Assembly (NCBI RefSeq): GCF_016808095.1
Contig: NC_068972.1
Location: forward strand, 25,908,289 to 25,972,288
Reading direction: 5' to 3'
Origin: Vigna angularis
Lineage: Eukaryota > Streptophyta > Magnoliopsida > Fabales > Fabaceae
Length of the DNA stretch: 64,000 nucleotides
The translations under genes and the position numbers were made by a program. How positions within the stretch are numbered: position 1 is the stretch's first letter; every line of letters begins with the position of its first letter. Shown piece after piece: positions 47,093 through 59,674 of this stretch. The notes beneath the pieces were generated by a model. That model saw nothing but the letters and a program-made list of their open reading frames with translations. It did no database searches and was not told where the DNA came from.

Positions 47093-50000
47093 AAGAAGTC
47101 CATGTGTAAAACAGTCCAGGGAAATCTATAGTCCAAAGGATGTTGTTTAGGTATCATATTTGCACAATTTTATACTGTCAAGAAATTCCTGCATGTGTAT
47201 CTACAAAGGCATAGAAATTTTGAATTTTAAACATGAAGAAATCATTTGTGATCCTACAATAGATTGGGATGATGCATACATCTCTAACCGCTTCAGTTCT
47301 GTGATTTTCATAGTGTGCTAGAACCTGGTCTTTATGCCTGACTAATGTGTTTAGAGTTGCGTCTGACTCAATGTTGCAAATGAATGGTTGGGTGGGTGAA
47401 GGGAGTTGATAATTGATAATTGATAATGCATTACAAATAAAAGTTTCTCGACATTCTACAGTCACTATTTTTAAAAGGATATTATATCTTTATTTGGGGA
47501 GTAGAGCTGGAAGCATCTCGGGATGATGACTCATTGCCCTATCATATGGCCCTTGATTTTCAACGTCTGACTCATCATGATTGTGATAAACTAAGCTGTG
47601 GCCTTCCTCTTGCAGTATTTTAGTGCTTGTGCTTTCTACTGGTATACTATTCATTACCTATGTTTTATAATATTTTTCACAATCTGCCATGTCTTTTCAT
47701 CACGTTATCTATGTTATAATACACTTCTATCTCCTTTCTTTCCTCGTGGTGTCTCGTGTCATAATAGTATAAATCTGATGATTTTTTTATTAAACATGGA
47801 ATGAAGTTTACTTTTGCTGAGAACAGACTTTTACTTATGCAAAGGTTTACCAATCCATCGTAGCACCAATATGCTTTCTTCATTCTAAAGAAAAAAGGGG
47901 ACTGTATACTTGGAAAGAGTATTAATTAAAATTATGATAATTATATTTTCAACTACTTTTGTTTATAACAATCACACTAAAAAATGAAATCAAAATGAAA
48001 AAGTAGATTCTAGGAAAATGTTTCCTGAAGATATTTTTATCTAAATAATCTTTATTGTAACATGTATCTTTTCAAACCCATTAATACTGCGACATGCAAA
48101 GATCAAACTTTCATCATTAGTTAGATTTTGCATCATGTAAAACAAAATTCTCGACGAGAGCATCATATATTTAAGAGACCCATGAGATGAAAACTCAGAA
48201 TGCACTTTTGTGTTCAGCTGTCACATGATATAAAATCAGGTTCTGAAATCAGTACTCTACCGACGCTAAAGTACGATTTTTTTAGTTGACGCGTAGAACA
48301 AGTTCCAAAATAAGAAAGAAGAGGAGTTTGCTTCCCAGAAGGAAGCATGGAGAGGTGTTAAATAAAGGGATGAGGAAATGGGACAGTTAGGGAGAAGTGG
48401 GAACAAAATGATAATGTGACAGCTCAAAAAAACAGAGGAATGCACGTGAAAGGGAAGCAAACAAAGCGTGTCTAATCAAATAATTTAGATGCATAAAATG
48501 ACTGCGAACCATAGAGTGTGGTAGTTCCTTGAGTCTTGAGGTGTCAGCAACCATTTCCTCTTTCGAGAGTTATGGCACATAACACCCTCACCCACCAGTG
48601 AGCACCGTGGCCCAAACCTCATGTGCACCACGTCTTTTCCTTGCTCCCTGAAGTGAACCTTATCTAGCATACCCTTTTCTGTATCTGCACTTGCAACGCA
48701 AATATCCTTGAAAATCTTAGAAATAAAATCAATTTATAGTATATTAATCAATATGAATATAAGTTAGTTTTTAAAGACATAAAGCCTATCAGATGATGTT
48801 ACTTAGATTCTCTTTTCAGATATGGTATTTCAACTGCAAGTCAACCTTTTTGTCAAGGCTAAGGAGTTAAACGGTGTGATTCCCATGTTCTTCTTTGATA
48901 AATATTTTGATCACATGACATCAGTTAAGACATCCTTTTGATGTTAGTCTGAGTTTTACAATTTTGATCATAAATACATTTATAAACTATGTTTGAACTT
49001 TATTTATGAGCCATGTGACTCTTTACAATCAGGAACAGATATGATTTTGCGACTTTGGAAATTGTTATGAAAAAGAGTGCTTGTTTGTGTTCGTTGCTCA
49101 ACGAGTCTCTATTCATTTTGACTATAGTTAGTAGGTACATGGTATAGATACGGATACCCGGTTCGTGTATGTACGTGATTCATCATTTTTATATTATTAC
49201 AAAACTTTCTTAAAAAAATCTGGTATTGGTACGTTGAATTCCAGATCGGGTACAGGATTATTGAGCTGCTGTGATTTTTTGAAAAACCGGTGAAATTTAT
49301 CACTTACATTTAAAAGTGTTTGTTTAGATATATGTCACTTGAGCAACCACGTCGGTTAAGACTTTTAGCTTATTTTTGGACGTGAGAAAACAGGTCTCAT
49401 ATGTGTAAGCAAACAGACTAAAAATTCTGTAACTATGATTTTGACTGCCCTCTGCCTGCTGCATGATTAGAGGTTGGTCTATATCAGAGTTTGGACATGT
49501 GACAGCGAGATCAAATGATGCAGAAGGAATTTTATTGCATTTTAATACCAAATGAAATGAATGGAATTTCAAGTACATACTGAATGATAAGGTGAAGATT
49601 TTTATTGAATTATGAATACTGTATTAGACATTACAAAAGAACAAATTTTTATGGGTTCAAGAAAGGTCACTTGTAAAAATCCTTGAAGGGCTTCTATTGA
49701 AGAGTCTCTGACCCGTAATTGAAGGATTTGAATTCTTTAAAATTGTGATGTTATTATGGCGTGCAATAAAATAATGAGTTATAATTTGTTAACCAGTATC
49801 TGCATTTGGTATTTTAAATCATTAAACATTTGTCTCATCTTGAAAACTGTTGGCAGTTTTCTGAAAATAATCATGTGTGAAACTGAACGTACTATTCTTT
49901 TCAACCAACCAAGCACAACCGACATTTGTCTTAAAGGGGATGAATCAATGTGCTGGCTCTCAATCATCTTTCTGACCATCTGTGTAAGATAACAGATCCA

Positions 50001-51460
50001 TGAAAATAGGGCAACCTCAAACTCTGTCTTCTTCTTCTACTGTAGAATTCTCCCTCTACCTAAGATTCATCAATTATTTCCCAATGCAAACAAGGACCTC
50101 AAAAATACTCCTCCTTGATGGACCTTTGTAAGAGGATTTGCTAGAAATACAATATCAATAAGATCAGTTTAGTTCATGTAATTTAAATTACCTTTAATTC
50201 AAAACCTTAAATCATAGGTTTATGGACAAAAAGACAACATTAATAAGACCTAAGTTGAACTCATTATTTTGGACCAAAATCCTTAAAGCAATAAATTTAT
50301 AAGTCTTATAACATAACTCTTTCAACTCTACTCAATGATACTTAGATATGGACACTTTCTATCTGTCTTCGACTCCAAGCTTTTCATAGCTGATATAGTT
50401 GATTATTGGAGTAAATTATTTGTGTGATTGGTTTCCCTTCACCAGAAAATTTTGTTAGACATGGAAATTCTTAGGCAAACAATGATAACGGTTTTGTTAC
50501 ACTGATAAAATCCAACTAAATTTGATATCATGGTTAAGTTTTGCAAAGGTCCATTATGAGGAAACATGGGAAGGGAATCAAATCAAAATTGTCACATCTA
50601 CACAATGTCAGAGTTTCAAGTTTAAAAACTGTGACTTCCATTCTCTTCTCTGCAACCAAAGATATTTGCTTCCATCCCTTTTGTAATGTGTAGCCCATTT
50701 CCTGAAATTCTGCGAGCTATGGAGGGAACAGTGCGACTTATCCCAAATCCATATGCAGAATGTAGCTACTTGCTAGGGAATTTCATATACGATGTTTTGT
50801 ACGGACAGTATCCTCTATAGTCCTTACAAAAACAATGGTTTAGCCAGCATGCACACTAATTTAAGATAATTCAACATGTATAAGTAGTGAGCTAAGACCA
50901 ATCCAAAAGGAAATAATAAATTCACATCCGAACAAGAAAAAAGCCACTGACAAAGTGAAAGGGACACCAGCATTACTGCATTATACACCAAAAAAAAGTG
51001 GCTGATTAATTACAAATTAACTCATTGGAATTGCTGATAACCATGTAGCTCCACTTCCTGAGCAGATCTCAATCCATTAACACCAGTTTGTACACAATCA
51101 CATTATCATATTATATGTACGATCCACTTTGTGGCACTGAACCAGTTGTCTTTTAACACTCCACAGTACAAAAATACTTGACAGTACAAAAGTTTTCAAC
51201 GATTACGACTCCCAAAAGTTGAAGCTTTTCTCTGAATCTAAAGAAAGTGCCTGTATCTTTTATCCATACCTGTGTATAAGAAATAAGTGGCCTCGCACTT
51301 CGTCCAAGAAACTTATCTTATCTTTGTGGGGTCTCTTACATATGTAACACTTAGAAATTCGAAAGCAAGAAACAACTGTGATTAAGAACACCCCTTCGAG
51401 AATTGCAGAGAAGGACAGAACCTTTACTTCCTAAGATTCATGTTAATTAATCACCCATAT
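47093..51460. other. Intergenic DNA between TRFL and SAUR genes, no supported gene
   Basis: 47093 to about 47200 is probable 3' UTR. Over the remaining 4 kb I find no coding segment with family resemblance, no RNA gene and no clear transposon termini. A 40-codon open stretch at about 50697-50819 (+) has no recognised relatives. Confidence 0.5.
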
Positions 51461-51478
51461 ATATGATCATATTTTATA

Positions 51479-51485
51479 CACACAT

Positions 51486-51561
<76 letters not shown>
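51479..51561. repeat. Compound (CA)n(TA)n microsatellite
   Basis: A short CA tract to 51500 is followed by about 30 TA units to 51561, roughly 200 bp upstream of the SAUR TATA box. Confidence 0.95.
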
Positions 51562-51564
<3 letters not shown>

Positions 51565-51760
51565 GAATTGCCATGCATGTTCGTACAGTTTCGTATATAC
51601 ATTGGTAAGCAACAAAGTCAGCAACTATATATCAATAAGTGGTACAGTTGAATAAATATAAATGTTGATCCCCATAATTATATTAGTAGCAAATAGCATA
51701 GGCTACCAATCATATCAACCATTTAATGCTTCAGATCATTGGTTCTTCCCATGCCACAAT

Positions 51761-51877
51761 TATATATACCTTATCACTTACCACCTCAAACACTCACTGC
51801 ACTTTTAATCATCTCTCTCTCTCTCTATATATCTCTTTCTCTCTCTCTCTCTCTCCCTCTCCATCTTGCAGGAAACT
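51761..51877 (+). promoter_or_regulatory. SAUR core promoter and CT-rich 5' UTR
   Basis: TATATATACC at 51761-51770 is a good TATA box. Transcription probably starts near 51795. The leader is a CT microsatellite (about 51813-51860) ending just before the start codon. Confidence 0.65.
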
Positions 51878-52246
51878 ATGAAGTCAAGATTTCTCAGAGG
51901 GTGTCTGAACAAGTGCAAGAAAATGTGCCTGAACAAGTGCATATCTTGTGAGGAATGCTGTGAACGGGCTTGGTGGTGTTGTTTGCATGAAGGTTGTTCA
52001 GATATTCCAAGTGATGTTCCAAAGGGTCACTTGGTTGTGTATGTGGGAGAGAAGCACAAGAGATATGTGATCAAGATTGGTTTGCTCCATCATCCCCTCT
52101 TCAGGGCGTTGTTGGATCAAGCTCAGGAAGAGTACGATTTCATTGCTGACTCAAAACTCTGCATTCCCTGCGATGAACACCTCTTTCTCAGTGTCCTTCG
52201 ATGTGCTACCTCCCCACAGAATCAACCAGTCTGTCTGTGTCTCTGA
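51878..52246 (+). CDS. SAUR family auxin-responsive protein, 122 aa
   Basis: A single intronless frame starts at ATG 51878-51880 and stops TGA at 52244-52246. The SAUR core is at residues about 42-110: SDVPKGHLVVYVGEKHKRYV, HHPLFRALLDQAQEEYDF and KLCIPCDEHLFLSVLRC, all standard SAUR landmarks. SAURs are short-lived proteins that inhibit PP2C.D phosphatases and so activate plasma-membrane proton pumps and cell expansion. The N-terminal 40 residues are unusually rich in Cys, with two CLNKC repeats and CEECCERAWWCC, which recalls the less typical, longer SAUR subgroups. The codon 12 nt upstream in frame is TTG, so the ATG is preferred. Lack of introns and a TATA box close upstream fit the family. 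A complete gene, no damage seen. Confidence 0.92.
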   Translation: MKSRFLRGCLNKCKKMCLNKCISCEECCERAWWCCLHEGCSDIPSDVPKGHLVVYVGEKHKRYVIKIGLLHHPLFRALLDQAQEEYDFIADSKLCIPCDEHLFLSVLRCATSPQNQPVCLCL

Positions 52247-53357
52247 GAAACAGAAATCGCTTCTGAAACATTCTTTAGTTTCCATGTTGTTCAAATTCTT
52301 AGTTCTAACCATGTTCATATAATATCAGTAGCCACCTTATATATCATAATGTGTTGTAAGTAGGTTGGGGCACGATTAAGTGTCATCATTTAGCTCACTG
52401 ATGTCATTATTCTTCGTCAATTCAAGAAGAGAGAGTGTTCTTCTAGTCCTTATTCGCATAAATTTTACAACATGTCTTGTAGAAAAAAATAAAATAAAAT
52501 AAAGTTTAATTCATATAACTTCTTACATTTTATTGATTTATTTAGAGGGAACTTGTGAATTGAGGAAAGAAAAATGAGCTTTGTAGTGGTGAAGAGTTGG
52601 TAGCAACATACTGTTTGAGAAAGAGGAGGTATGACACATTTAAGAATGGAGGAAGTCAGAAGGCTTGTAATGAAGCAGTGTATGTGTATCATATGATTTG
52701 TCCCTTTCCTCTTTCTTATTTGTAAGAAATAATCAAAAGAGTAAGCAATGAGAGATAAATAAATAAAGCTAACTAAGGTGTATGGGGATATATCATATTC
52801 TTAACAAGAAAGGAAGTGGGAAAAAAAGTAATTTCAGTGGAACGAGTGAAAATTGTTCATCCTTGCTCTAAAATTAGTTCTATGAGTAATATATTAAAAA
52901 AATTATTTTTTTAATTATAGTGAAAAATTGTGTTTAATTTATTAATTAAAGGTTTAATAGTTTCTTTTGTCTCTAGTTTTGCTCGGTTGTGTCAATTAGG
53001 TTTCTGGTTTACAAATTGTGTCTAGTTAGTCCTTAATTAGAAAATTTTGTGGCAACGTCGTCCCTTCTGTTAAAAAAAAGAAACGGAGTTAATGGTCTGA
53101 TGATATGGCAGTACATAGTGGTAACATGTCATTTTTATGTTGTCTGCGTGGTGATGTGGCAAGCAATTAGATGTTGAGGTGGATACTACACATTGGGTTA
53201 TTCAAATTGGGGATAAATTGAGTTAGGGGACAACACATTTTGATTTCTGCCAGAGAACAGAGTTGCGAACACAGTACAGTGGTGAGTGTTGTTCGTGGCC
53301 GTTGTTGGTGGTTCATGGTCGTCGTTATCTTATTTTGAAGTTGGGTTTGAACTGGCA
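52247..53357. other. Intergenic; 52950-53235 resembles a Mutator-type terminal region
   Basis: 52247 to about 52450 is SAUR 3' UTR and flank. From 52950 the wording (GGTTTAATAGTTTC ... TTTTGTGGCAACGTCGTCCC ... GTTAAAAAAAAGAAACGGAG) has the style of plant MULE TIR families. The facing copy was not located, so this is only a suggestion. Confidence 0.4.
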
Positions 53358-53826
53358 ATGTCTTTGAATCAAGGTTGTTCGTCTTGCTCATGGGCAAGCT
53401 CTCGTGGTGGTTCATCCAGAGGATTTGTTGGAAGCCAAATATGCCATTGTGGGGAGGTTGCTGTGTTGAGAGTGGCAAAAATAGTGAAGAACGAGGGGAA
53501 ACAATTTTGGGGCTGCCCTAATTACAAGGTTTGTAGTTTAATTTTTGTGTTAAATTATTTTGGTGATTAATGAATTATTTATGATTGGATAATTTGAATA
53601 GTAGACAAGCAATGAAGAACTTCAAGGATGAAATTACTTTAAATAGCGTAATGAAGATAATGTAGATGATGCTGGTAGTACTATTGCGAGGCAAAGAAGA
53701 AAGATTAATAGCCTGGAGAAATTTGTTATGGGTTGTCAGAAAAGGGAGAAGATGTTAATATGGATGCTATGTTTTATGGGGTTCATTAACATCATCCTTG
53801 TTTGTATTTGTTTTAAAAGTCCATGA
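53358..53826 (+). pseudogene. GRF-type zinc-finger protein remnant (At4g04775-like)
   Basis: Exon 1 (53358-53528, 57 codons) starts MSLNQGCSSCSW and carries the GRF zinc finger: CHCGEVAVLRVAKIVKNEGK then QFWGCPNYK. Donor GTTTGT at 53529, acceptor TAG before 53605. Exon 2 (53605-53826) has in-frame TGA and TAG within its first 15 codons, where related proteins have Cys and Trp codons. It then reads open through a coiled-coil-like region (RQRRKINSLEKFVMG) and a hydrophobic segment (WMLCFMGFINIILVCICF) to TGA 53824-53826. This GRF-plus-membrane-tail layout is abundant in plants and often linked to MULEs; here it lies 1 kb from a MULE transposase remnant. The GRF finger is thought to bind nucleic acid. 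Two nonsense codons make it a pseudogene. Confidence 0.72.
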
Positions 53827-54839
53827 TGTGTTGTATTAGGAAGTTGTTGTTAACAACACATTGGCTATATTGTAATGCGATGTTTTGAATTGTAATGTGA
53901 TGTTTTGAATTGAATGAGAAATGTCAATTTCTTCATCTAAATTTATGGTTTCAATATACATGAAATGCGCAATGTTATTGTTTACAAATCAAACTATATG
54001 ATTTGTATGCTTTGAAGAAAAGAATAGTTTTTTTATGAAGGCTGAAATTATAGTAACATGTACTGGGTTCAAGTCATATTTATACAAAAAAGGGATTAAA
54101 AAACTTGTGTTGACATCTATATAACATTTGACCGTCTATAACTTCAAATAAAGAGAGAAAAGAAAATATAGTTAATCATTTAGCAATCTACATCACATAA
54201 ATTTGGCTAACCCTAGTTAAAGAGACCATATGCCTAACTGTCTATTCTAAAAAGGTTGATTACAGAAGCTCCTTTTCTTAAAATTATAGTTAGTCCATCT
54301 TCTCTCCTATAAAGGAGAAAAAAGATCAAACATAAGCTGGGTCATCAAACATTACCTATCCAATACCTAACAAGTACATGACAACTATTTAACAAAGAAA
54401 GCCTCTACAGTAGCAATTGATAACTAAGAAATATCATATGATCCTTCTATACTCTTTTCATTATACATCATTTCAAGTCATCAAAGAACTCATCATGATT
54501 ATAACTCATCAAATGTGGACTTTAAATGAACATTCAAAACAGAAACTGGAATTCAAATTCAGATTGAAATCATTGAAATGTACAACATTCTTGTTCATGG
54601 CAGAATTCATACTGAACCAGGATTCAAAATGAAGTTCAAATTACATATAAAAGTTTACAAAATATCCAATACTGGTGGACTGTAATAGACTTGACCTAAA
54701 CATTTTAGTGACTTCTAAAAACTTATAAACTCTTGCTGTACTTGGCTGACTTTGTTGAAGTTGGCATTCAGTGACTGTTGACATGGCATATCATGATGAG
54801 AAGTCATTTCCCATAGCTGAGGACCGTTGACAGGGCATA
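53827..54839. other. No supported gene; possible interior of a MULE
   Basis: Between the GRF remnant and the 3' end of the transposase remnant. AT-rich, no coding segment with recognised relatives. Confidence 0.4.
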
Positions 54840-55593
54840 TCATTGGAATGTATGTTTCTTATATGTTGACCTTCTAAACCAATGTGGGATGTATTCTTCT
54901 CCATTGATGTTAAAAAATGACATGGCAGCCAGTGCATTGCAATATGGGATTCCTGATACAGTCCACTTTCTGCAACTGCCAAGATAATCAATGAGCAATT
55001 GTAAAAACCAAGCCCAACTGTCCTTATTCTCCACCTCCACAACAGCATATGCCAAATAACACATTTTCTCATTCCCATCTCTTGCAACTGTAGTTAAAAA
55101 CTCACCTCCATATTTTCCTTTTAAGAAACACTCATCCAAACCTATAATAGGCCTACATGAAACGAAGCTGTCCTTATAGGCCTTCAAACAGACATATAGT
55201 CTCTTGAATATTAGACTGTCCTCATTAGGTTCAACATGAACTTTGACAGTTGAACCAGGATTTGACTGAAGCAACTCATTTGCATAATCATACATTCTTT
55301 TATATTGTTCTTTAAAATCACCTTCTATTTGTTTAAAAGCCATTGCTTTTGCCCTATAGGTTGTAGACCGAGAAACACCAATGTTCCACTTCTTAGAAAC
55401 TTTGTTTCGGAGGTTATACATATTAATATTGGGATTCTCCTTTATGGTCTTCTCTAACCTCCCCACTATAAGAAAAATCGCAATTATATACGGCCAAAAT
55501 CCGTATATAACCTCCAAAATCCGTATAAAAGATGGTGTTATATACGGATTACATACGGCCAAAAATCCGTATATAAAAAGGGTGTAGATAACA

Positions 55594-55957
55594 TTATATA
55601 CGGATTATTCGTATATAAGTTATATACGGATAATTCGTATGTAACTTATATACGGATAATCCGTATATAATTTATATACGGATAATCCGTATATAACTTA
55701 TATACGGATAATCCGTATATAAGTTACATACGGATAATGCGTATGTAACTTATATACGGATAATCCGTATGTAATTTATATACGGATAATCCGTATATAA
55801 CTTATATACGGATAATCCGTATATAACTTATATACGGTTAAGCTGTATGTAAGTTATATACGGTTAAGCCGTATATAAGTTATATACGGATTATTCGTAT
55901 ATAAGTTATATACGAATTATCCGTATATAAGTTATATACGGATTATCCGTATATAAG
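55594..55957. repeat. Fourteen 26-bp palindromic units, CACTA subterminal array
   Basis: Fourteen head-to-tail units of exactly 26 bp fill 364 bp. The core is the palindrome TATACGGATAATCCGTATA, followed by AC, AG or AT-type linkers. Variants change GATAATC to GATTATC, GTTAAGC or GATAATG; paired changes such as GTTAAGCCG partly keep symmetry. Looser half-motifs extend left to the TIR (55485-55593). Confidence 0.95.
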
Positions 55958-56252
55958 TGAAACAGTTTTTGATCAGTTAACGTGAATACCATACCTGATC
56001 ATCCAAACAGATAATTTACAAGACCTGCCCATACCAAACATACCAAACAGACAATTCACAAGACCTGCTCATTATATCCATTCACAAATTTGACAAATAA
56101 ATTAAGTCTTAAAACCTACAAACAAGCATTTCACATTAATCATAATAAGAAATTTTACATAATTGTTAATCTTATACTAAGTTCAAATAACATGAAATAA
56201 GCCATTGAGGGAATAAGTTTGAGTCATAGATGCCATACTTCTAAAAACATAA

Positions 56253-57546
56253 CTAGTAATCTCCATAAACATTTTCATCTTGTGGTTGATCTGTTGGTTG
56301 CTGTGGTTGTTGTGGTTCTTGTGGTTGTTGTGGTTGTTGTGGTTGATGTGGTTGTTGTGGTTGTTGTAGTTGAACATTAGTTTGTGGCTGATTTTGGGAT
56401 TGAAAAAATTGTTCTGCAATTGCCATTGTAGGAGGCGAAAGGTACTGCATTATGACGCCAATAAAGCCTTGCAATTGAGAGTTCATCTATCGAAGTTGGT
56501 CATCATGGGTTGATACTCGTGTGTGGAGGTTAAAAATGTCCTCTACAATCGGTTGCTGAGAAGAAGATGCCTGTGTCTGTTGTATGTAACTATCGACACA
56601 GTCATCTTGAGCACTGACATTTCCAATGCCGTATACACGTCCCTTGTACCTTCCACCAGCAACGTCCAACCAACATTGGTTCCTCAATCTTTCCTCATCT
56701 GCAGGGTCTAGGGGAGCACATGCTGAAGCACCAACAGATGCTGTCTCAGATCTTATTTGAGAAAATTTTGCTTCAAACTCTTCTTGTTAAATGAATACAT
56801 GATCTGTTGAAATATTTCATCAACATGCACTAACCGACCAAGCTCCTGTGACTGCAAGCAAAGAAGATGAAAGTTTTTAACATCAAATATTTGTAAAGTT
56901 TATGAGTAGAAATGTAAAAATAAATTTATATGTACCAGACGAATTGCATGCTCATGCACGCTAATGGATCCCCTAGTGTGCAAACAACCACCCTTGTCAG
57001 ATGTCCTGTTCTTTTTGGCCGTTTCACATTTTTGTCCATAAAGTGGCATGTTCCACTTCTCCAAAAGACCATTCCAAACAATATCCCCCATCCAATTAGG
57101 TTTTTTTCCTTCTGTTCGAGCTTTTTAGTGATTCAATACCATTGTAATAAATTTACAAGGAGGTCAAAAAATTGAATGAAAAAATAATTGTGCAAATTAT
57201 TAATTTAGAGGCAATGTTTCAGTGGTTAGGTAAGTTTAATCTGTATTCCTTGAATTGGATTGTTTGGAGCAGCAGTGACGTTAACAGAAGAAAGCATAAG
57301 GACAAATGAGACATGTATACGTCACATACAAAAAGAAAGAAAAGAGAAGTAACCTTTGTGGGTGGCAGGAAGAAAAGAAGAGAACAAGTGACTAAGAAGG
57401 ATGAAAAAATTAACCAAAAAAAAAATATAAAATAAGGATAAGATGCATATATTGTTCATCACAAAGGGAAGCCACCCACAGTGTACCATAGCAGCCACCA
57501 CGCCACACCTCAACATGCCTCTCTTTTCCACCTTTCCTTTCAAATC

Positions 57547-57586
<40 letters not shown>

Positions 57587-58385
57587 CTTTTTCTACTTAT
57601 CATCGCTTATAATATCACTCTCACTCTGTATATCACTCTCTAATATTAGTATGATCATTCTGTGTTTAACATCTTTTAATTAAAAGTTTTTATGATATGG
57701 AATATGTTTATAGAATCGTATATCAATTTAAAACAGAACATCAAACTACAAATTAACTAAAATAGAAACAACACATGTTAAAACTAACATACTACATCCA
57801 TAACCAAATTTCAGAGACTAACGACAATGACACAATGCAATTGAACATCAAACAATCACAAGGCAAATTTACCTGCCCATAATAAATACAAATAAAAGGT
57901 TAGAACCACTTACTTGAGTTTTGATGTCACTGTTTTACTACAAATTGGTGGAAATTTTTACCTGATGATTAACATAGTTCAGAGTCAAGACAAAACATGA
58001 CAGACTAACTAAAATAATAATCATCAACAAAACCAAAGGTAGGGAAGAAATATACCTCCACACGATCTGAATCTCCTTTTCTAAATCTTATTTTAAGGTT
58101 ACTAACTAGTACAGATCCCACAGTTGCAGCATGCCTTCCAAAATAATCTAAAATTGTAAACAAGTCCAGTAAATATGAATATATAGGTGTTTAGAAGTTC
58201 ATTATCACATGAGAGGTGACAGACAAAACTATTTATTAGTTGAAAGATGGTAGGACTATAACATTAAGCATACCTTTCAGGAATTGTGGACAATCTTCTT
58301 TGCTTGTTGCCTTTTCCCTAATCACACCTTCGTGCACTACCACCTCCAAATCACATTTGAAAATGAATGTAAGAAAAAAGCAAAC
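56253..58385 (-). pseudogene. CACTA TNPA-like gene remnant (Transposase_24 type, Gln-rich tail)
   Basis: Minus-strand exons in order. About 58385-58274 reads CDLEVVVHEGVIREKATSKE and ends in donor GTATGC. 58147-58056 reads DYFGRHAATVGSVLVSNLKI and ends in GTATAT. About 57120-56937 reads KPNWMGDIVWNGLLEKWNMP, then GCLHTRGSISVHEHAIRL, with donor GTACAT. After acceptor CAG near 56854 it reads SQELGRLVHVDEIFQQ, with one frameshift, then FSQIRSETASVGASACAPL, RNQCWLDVAGGRYKGRVYGI and a tail with about 15 Gln-Pro repeats (56350-56270). The GSIS..EHA.RL and GRVYG-G motifs match Transposase_24 proteins of plant CACTA elements, thought to bind subterminal repeats. The frameshift and a stop at about 56487 suggest it is non-functional. 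Membership of the two upstream exons is inferred from strand and splice sites only. Confidence 0.6.
57551..57584. repeat. (TA)n microsatellite within CACTA
   Basis: About 17 TA units. Confidence 0.95.
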
Positions 58386-59109
58386 AGAGGAGCCTTTGTG
58401 GTTCACTTAGAAGAGAGAACTATCTAAATGGATGAAGGTCTCTCAAATTCATGAAGTTTCTATATCTATAAAAGCTAAATATAAAAAATAGAATAAAAGA
58501 AACATAAATAAATTAAAGAAAACAAAATCATTGACTAAAGTCCAAGGAAACATCACAACTCCAACATTATTTTGGGCACTTCACCTTGTAGCTTTGATAA
58601 AATAAAAAACACTCACACACACACAACATGATTCTGAACTTCTAAAAACAAAAACATAAATTTAAAGAAAAACAAGAGCACAAAAGCATGAAAAAGATCA
58701 AGAATCAGAATAGCCACCATGGGAATGAGAGAAACCGAAATGAGGACCATCTAAAGAAATGAAGTACAGATGAATAATAGGTAGAGAATAATGCAAGAAA
58801 GAAAAGCAACAATTAAAAGGGTTTTCTAAAATAAAAAACGAAAGGGAGACAGAGAGATTTGTTTAACAACATTGAAAGGAACATTGAAAGCAACATTAGA
58901 GAGAAAATAGAACATCATTTCAAACAACTAAATGGAATCTCACAACAACTCAATAAATGCCAAAAAAAATTATTAATCTCTTCATTGCAGATTAACAAAA
59001 GAAACAGTATATAGCACTCTATCTCCTGAGATATCAGTACTACATTATCCTCTGCTCATACTAAGGTCAAATTTTAAAGGATTTCATGGCTATTTTTGTC
59101 TTCATTTGG

Positions 59110-59112
<3 letters not shown>

Positions 59113-59153
<41 letters not shown>
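59113..59153. repeat. (AT)n microsatellite within CACTA
   Basis: About 20 AT units. Confidence 0.95.
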
Positions 59154-59155
<2 letters not shown>

Positions 59156-59619
59156 TAATATTAATTTTATTTTAGATATTGGTCATGCAGAATATATTGT
59201 TTTGGTTTTGTAAAATTTAGGTTTAAGTTGTGTTAAACAATCAAGGTGAAGAGAAGAGATGGATGCATTATCTTGACGAATCATTACTCAGGCTCTTTTC
59301 TTTGCTTTGAGATATCATATAACAACATAGTATTAATTTTAATTTATTTATTTTTTATAGTTTGATGGGATGAGAGAAAAAGAAGATAAAGATGGGAACT
59401 AAACACACCAACGTATCTTTATCTTAACACTACTCTAACTGTAATAACTATCTCCATTATACTTAACTTATCATTTTCAATAAAAATCCATATCACTTCC
59501 TGTTTACTTCTTTTCTACCAATATTTTCCTTCCCACTACTTCTCATTCTAAACCTAACCAATAAATCAATTCAACTCCTCTTCTGTAACATCTTTACTCT
59601 CAATCTATATATCTCTCTC

Positions 59620-59622
<3 letters not shown>

Positions 59623-59671
<49 letters not shown>
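59623..59671. repeat. (TA)n microsatellite within CACTA
   Basis: About 24 TA units. Confidence 0.95.

Positions 59672-59674
<3 letters not shown>

Noticed and set aside
50697..50819. 40-codon open stretch (ILRAMEGTVRLIPNPYAE...)
   Set aside because: No family recognised, no start or splice context, and of a length expected by chance.
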